Shown here one piece after another: positions 62,555-64,000 of a stretch of DNA of 64,000 bases; position 1 is the first letter of the stretch, and the number at the start of each line of letters is the position of its first letter. The translations under genes and the position numbers were made by a program. This DNA is from Polaribacter sp. Z022. Its GTDB lineage: Bacteria; Bacteroidota; Bacteroidia; Flavobacteriales; Flavobacteriaceae. Location: NCBI RefSeq assembly GCF_023555495.1, contig NZ_JALCZO010000001.1, positions 744,001 through 808,000 on the forward strand. The letters are read 5' to 3'. The notes below the pieces were generated by a model. That model made no database searches and had not been told where the DNA came from. It saw only the letters and a program-made list of their open reading frames with translations.

Positions 62555-63865
62555 ATGAAATCAACTTTTTTATATAAAAGTTTTCTTAGCTTAACATTTC
62601 TTTTAGTAACTTTTCCTATTCTTACATTTGGAACACGTAGTGTGGTAACTATAGTTTGGAGTTTTATTGGTATTTTCTTTTTTTTTAAAGAAAATACATC
62701 AAAAATTAAATTGAAAAAAGAAATATGGTTGATTTTAATACCATATTTTTTTCTAATAATTTCCTTAATTAATTCTATAAACTTTACAGAAGGTTTGCAA
62801 TATTTAATTAAAATGCTCTCTTTTGTAATAATACCAATTCCATTTTTTTTAAATAGAAATATTTTCGGTAATCAAATCCTACACAGGATTTTTTATGTTT
62901 TTTCTTTTTCTATTGTCCTTTTTGTATTTTATCACATAATAGTTGTTTTTTTAAATCAAGATTTTCTCTTACAAAAGTTAACAGATTTAGAAATTAAAAA
63001 CAATGGGTTTACATCAATTAGAGAAATTTCTGAAGAAGTTATTTCAAAAATAAAATTACGAAGGTTTAGAAACTATGTAATAACAATTTCAAATACTCAT
63101 ACTACTTATCAAGGGTTATGGATTTCTTTTGCAGTATTGTTTTTTTGTATAGAGTTCTATAAGAAAAAGAAAAAACCAATTAGAATAATTTTGTTTTTTT
63201 TAATACTTGTTTTAATAGGTTGGTTGCTTCTTATTTCTACAAGAATGCCATTATTTTCTCTATTAATTTCTAGTATTATAACCATTGTAATTTTTGGTAA
63301 AATTCCCAAAAAGAAGTTAATATATATTGGACTATTAGGATTAATAATATGCAGTGTAATTTTTTCATTTAAAAACCCGGTTTCTATAAGAGTAAAAGAA
63401 TATTATAAAACAGGTTTAAATGTTTTAAATGTGAATTCAAAAAAATATGAATATAATTCTTCTAATGTTAGAAATGGTATTTATTATTGTTCTTTAAAAT
63501 TAGTTAAAAATAATTTTATTTTTGGAGTTGGAATTGGTGATGTGCAAGATGAATTAAATAATTGTTATTCTGATAATATCTCCTCAAATATTTATACATG
63601 GAGAGATTATAATACACATAATCAATATCTTTTTTTCTTTGTTACAAGTGGAGTATTTGGATTTTTGTTTTTTTTATTGTTTCTCTATTATTTGATTAAT
63701 AAATCTTATAAGCAGAAAAATTTTATTTATTTTTACTTTATAATTTCTGTTAGTTTAATGTTTTTAACAGAGAATATTTTAGAGAGATCAGATGGAGTAA
63801 TATTTTTTTCTTTTTTTAATTCAATTTTCCTTTTTAACAATTTTAAAAGAAGAGTTTATTTATGA
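62555..63865 (+). CDS. O-antigen ligase/polymerase-like membrane protein (Wzy/WaaL superfamily)
   Basis: 436 aa with about eleven membrane helices. A periplasmic loop carries ISTRMPLFSLLIS and NTHNQYLFFFVTSGVFG; the H-N-Q-Y-L motif is that of the Wzy_C/O-antigen ligase family. It is the second polymerase-like gene in tandem, 2 bp after the first, so one may polymerise and the other ligate. It overlaps the next gene by 4 bp. Confidence 0.75.
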   Translation: MKSTFLYKSFLSLTFLLVTFPILTFGTRSVVTIVWSFIGIFFFFKENTSKIKLKKEIWLILIPYFFLIISLINSINFTEGLQYLIKMLSFVIIPIPFFLNRNIFGNQILHRIFYVFSFSIVLFVFYHIIVVFLNQDFLLQKLTDLEIKNNGFTSIREISEEVISKIKLRRFRNYVITISNTHTTYQGLWISFAVLFFCIEFYKKKKKPIRIILFFLILVLIGWLLLISTRMPLFSLLISSIITIVIFGKIPKKKLIYIGLLGLIICSVIFSFKNPVSIRVKEYYKTGLNVLNVNSKKYEYNSSNVRNGIYYCSLKLVKNNFIFGVGIGDVQDELNNCYSDNISSNIYTWRDYNTHNQYLFFFVTSGVFGFLFFLLFLYYLINKSYKQKNFIYFYFIISVSLMFLTENILERSDGVIFFSFFNSIFLFNNFKRRVYL

Positions 63866-64000
63866 TTATAGTTAATTCGAGATTTTTAACTCAAAAAATT
63901 ACAGGAGTACAAAGATTTGCTATAGAAATTTGTAAAGAATTAAAAAATTCTAATTTAGAATTTGAATTTGTAACACCTAAGAATATTATCCATAATAATT
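63862..64000 (+). CDS. Glycosyltransferase, N-terminal fragment (runs off window)
   Basis: 46 codons are visible. NSRFLTQKITGVQRFAIEI at residues 5-23 matches the start of GT4 glycosyltransferases (GVQRxA-E motif). The ATGA overlap with the previous gene shows the polysaccharide operon continues past base 64000. Confidence 0.7.
   Translation, partial: MIIVNSRFLTQKITGVQRFAIEICKELKNSNLEFEFVTPKNIIHNN

Noticed and set aside
1-64000. CRISPR arrays, tRNA/rRNA genes, insertion sequences, prophage
   Set aside because: I looked for regularly spaced repeats, cloverleaf or rRNA-like GC-rich segments, transposase or integrase motifs and found none; a tRNA scan or profile search would be more sensitive.

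Overview
The window is about 30% GC, every intergenic region uses Bacteroidota-type promoter elements (TAnnTTTG at -7), and the genes include gldH (gliding motility) and a PorZ-like type IX secretion component. This points to a marine-type member of the Flavobacteriaceae, close to Polaribacter or Tenacibaculum; the genus is inference from gene content. No rRNA, tRNA, CRISPR array, transposase or prophage was seen.

Layout. 1-8401 (+): tail of a PSP1/RicT-like gene, gldH, a class A penicillin-binding protein, an acyl-activating enzyme, exonuclease III, a LysM lytic transglycosylase and a DUF4837 lipoprotein. 8.5-12.4 kb: a DUF1761 membrane protein, convergent trpS with an attenuator-like leader, plsC, a hemolysin III-family protein, a candidate small RNA and a CYTH protein. 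12.4-17.9 kb (+): porZ, recO and a TonB-dependent receptor. 17.9-21.2 kb (-): metallophosphoesterase, GNAT, acyl-CoA thioesterase, SdpI family. 21.3-27.4 kb (+): a MarR-controlled RND efflux operon. 27.5-29.8 kb: a 44-aa membrane protein, a Crp/Fnr regulator, a haem c lipoprotein and thioredoxin. 29.8-32.4 kb (-): nadB and nadA. 33.1-35.7 kb (-): an OprC/NosA-like copper receptor with a small Cys/His protein. 35.9-39.3 kb (+): cydAB, a small membrane protein and a DUF2202 lipoprotein. 39.5-45.8 kb (+): a second RND operon with PII-like and DUF2892 genes. 46.0-50.9 kb: a Cys-rich mini-gene, a 1148-aa candidate PPi-type PEP carboxykinase and a glutaryl-CoA dehydrogenase family enzyme. 51-54.8 kb (+): rnpA, an S41 protease and a DUF6909-type protein. 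54.8 kb to the end (+): a surface polysaccharide operon (Wzz-like, rmlC, wecB, Wzx, glycosyltransferases, two Wzy/WaaL-like proteins) that runs off the window.

The main finding is a putative regulon. The palindrome GTAAC-N4-GTTAC lies upstream of the haem c lipoprotein gene, cydAB and the second RND operon, and a one-mismatch version lies upstream of the DUF2202 gene. In all four cases it starts exactly 36 bp before a TAnnTTTG-like -7 element, which places its centre near -41.5, the classic class II Crp/Fnr activator position. A Crp/Fnr regulator with three clustered cysteines is encoded next to one of these sites. The cluster therefore looks like a low-oxygen or redox-stress regulon joining a high-affinity quinol oxidase, c-type cytochrome, thioredoxin, a ferritin-like protein and an efflux pump, with copper uptake divergent from cydAB. 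Other points of interest are a hairpin-switch leader on trpS, a promoter-terminator pair with no ORF, apparently leaderless genes (several with GTG starts), REP-like elements inside one efflux operon, and a terminator embedded in a conserved-looking mini-gene.
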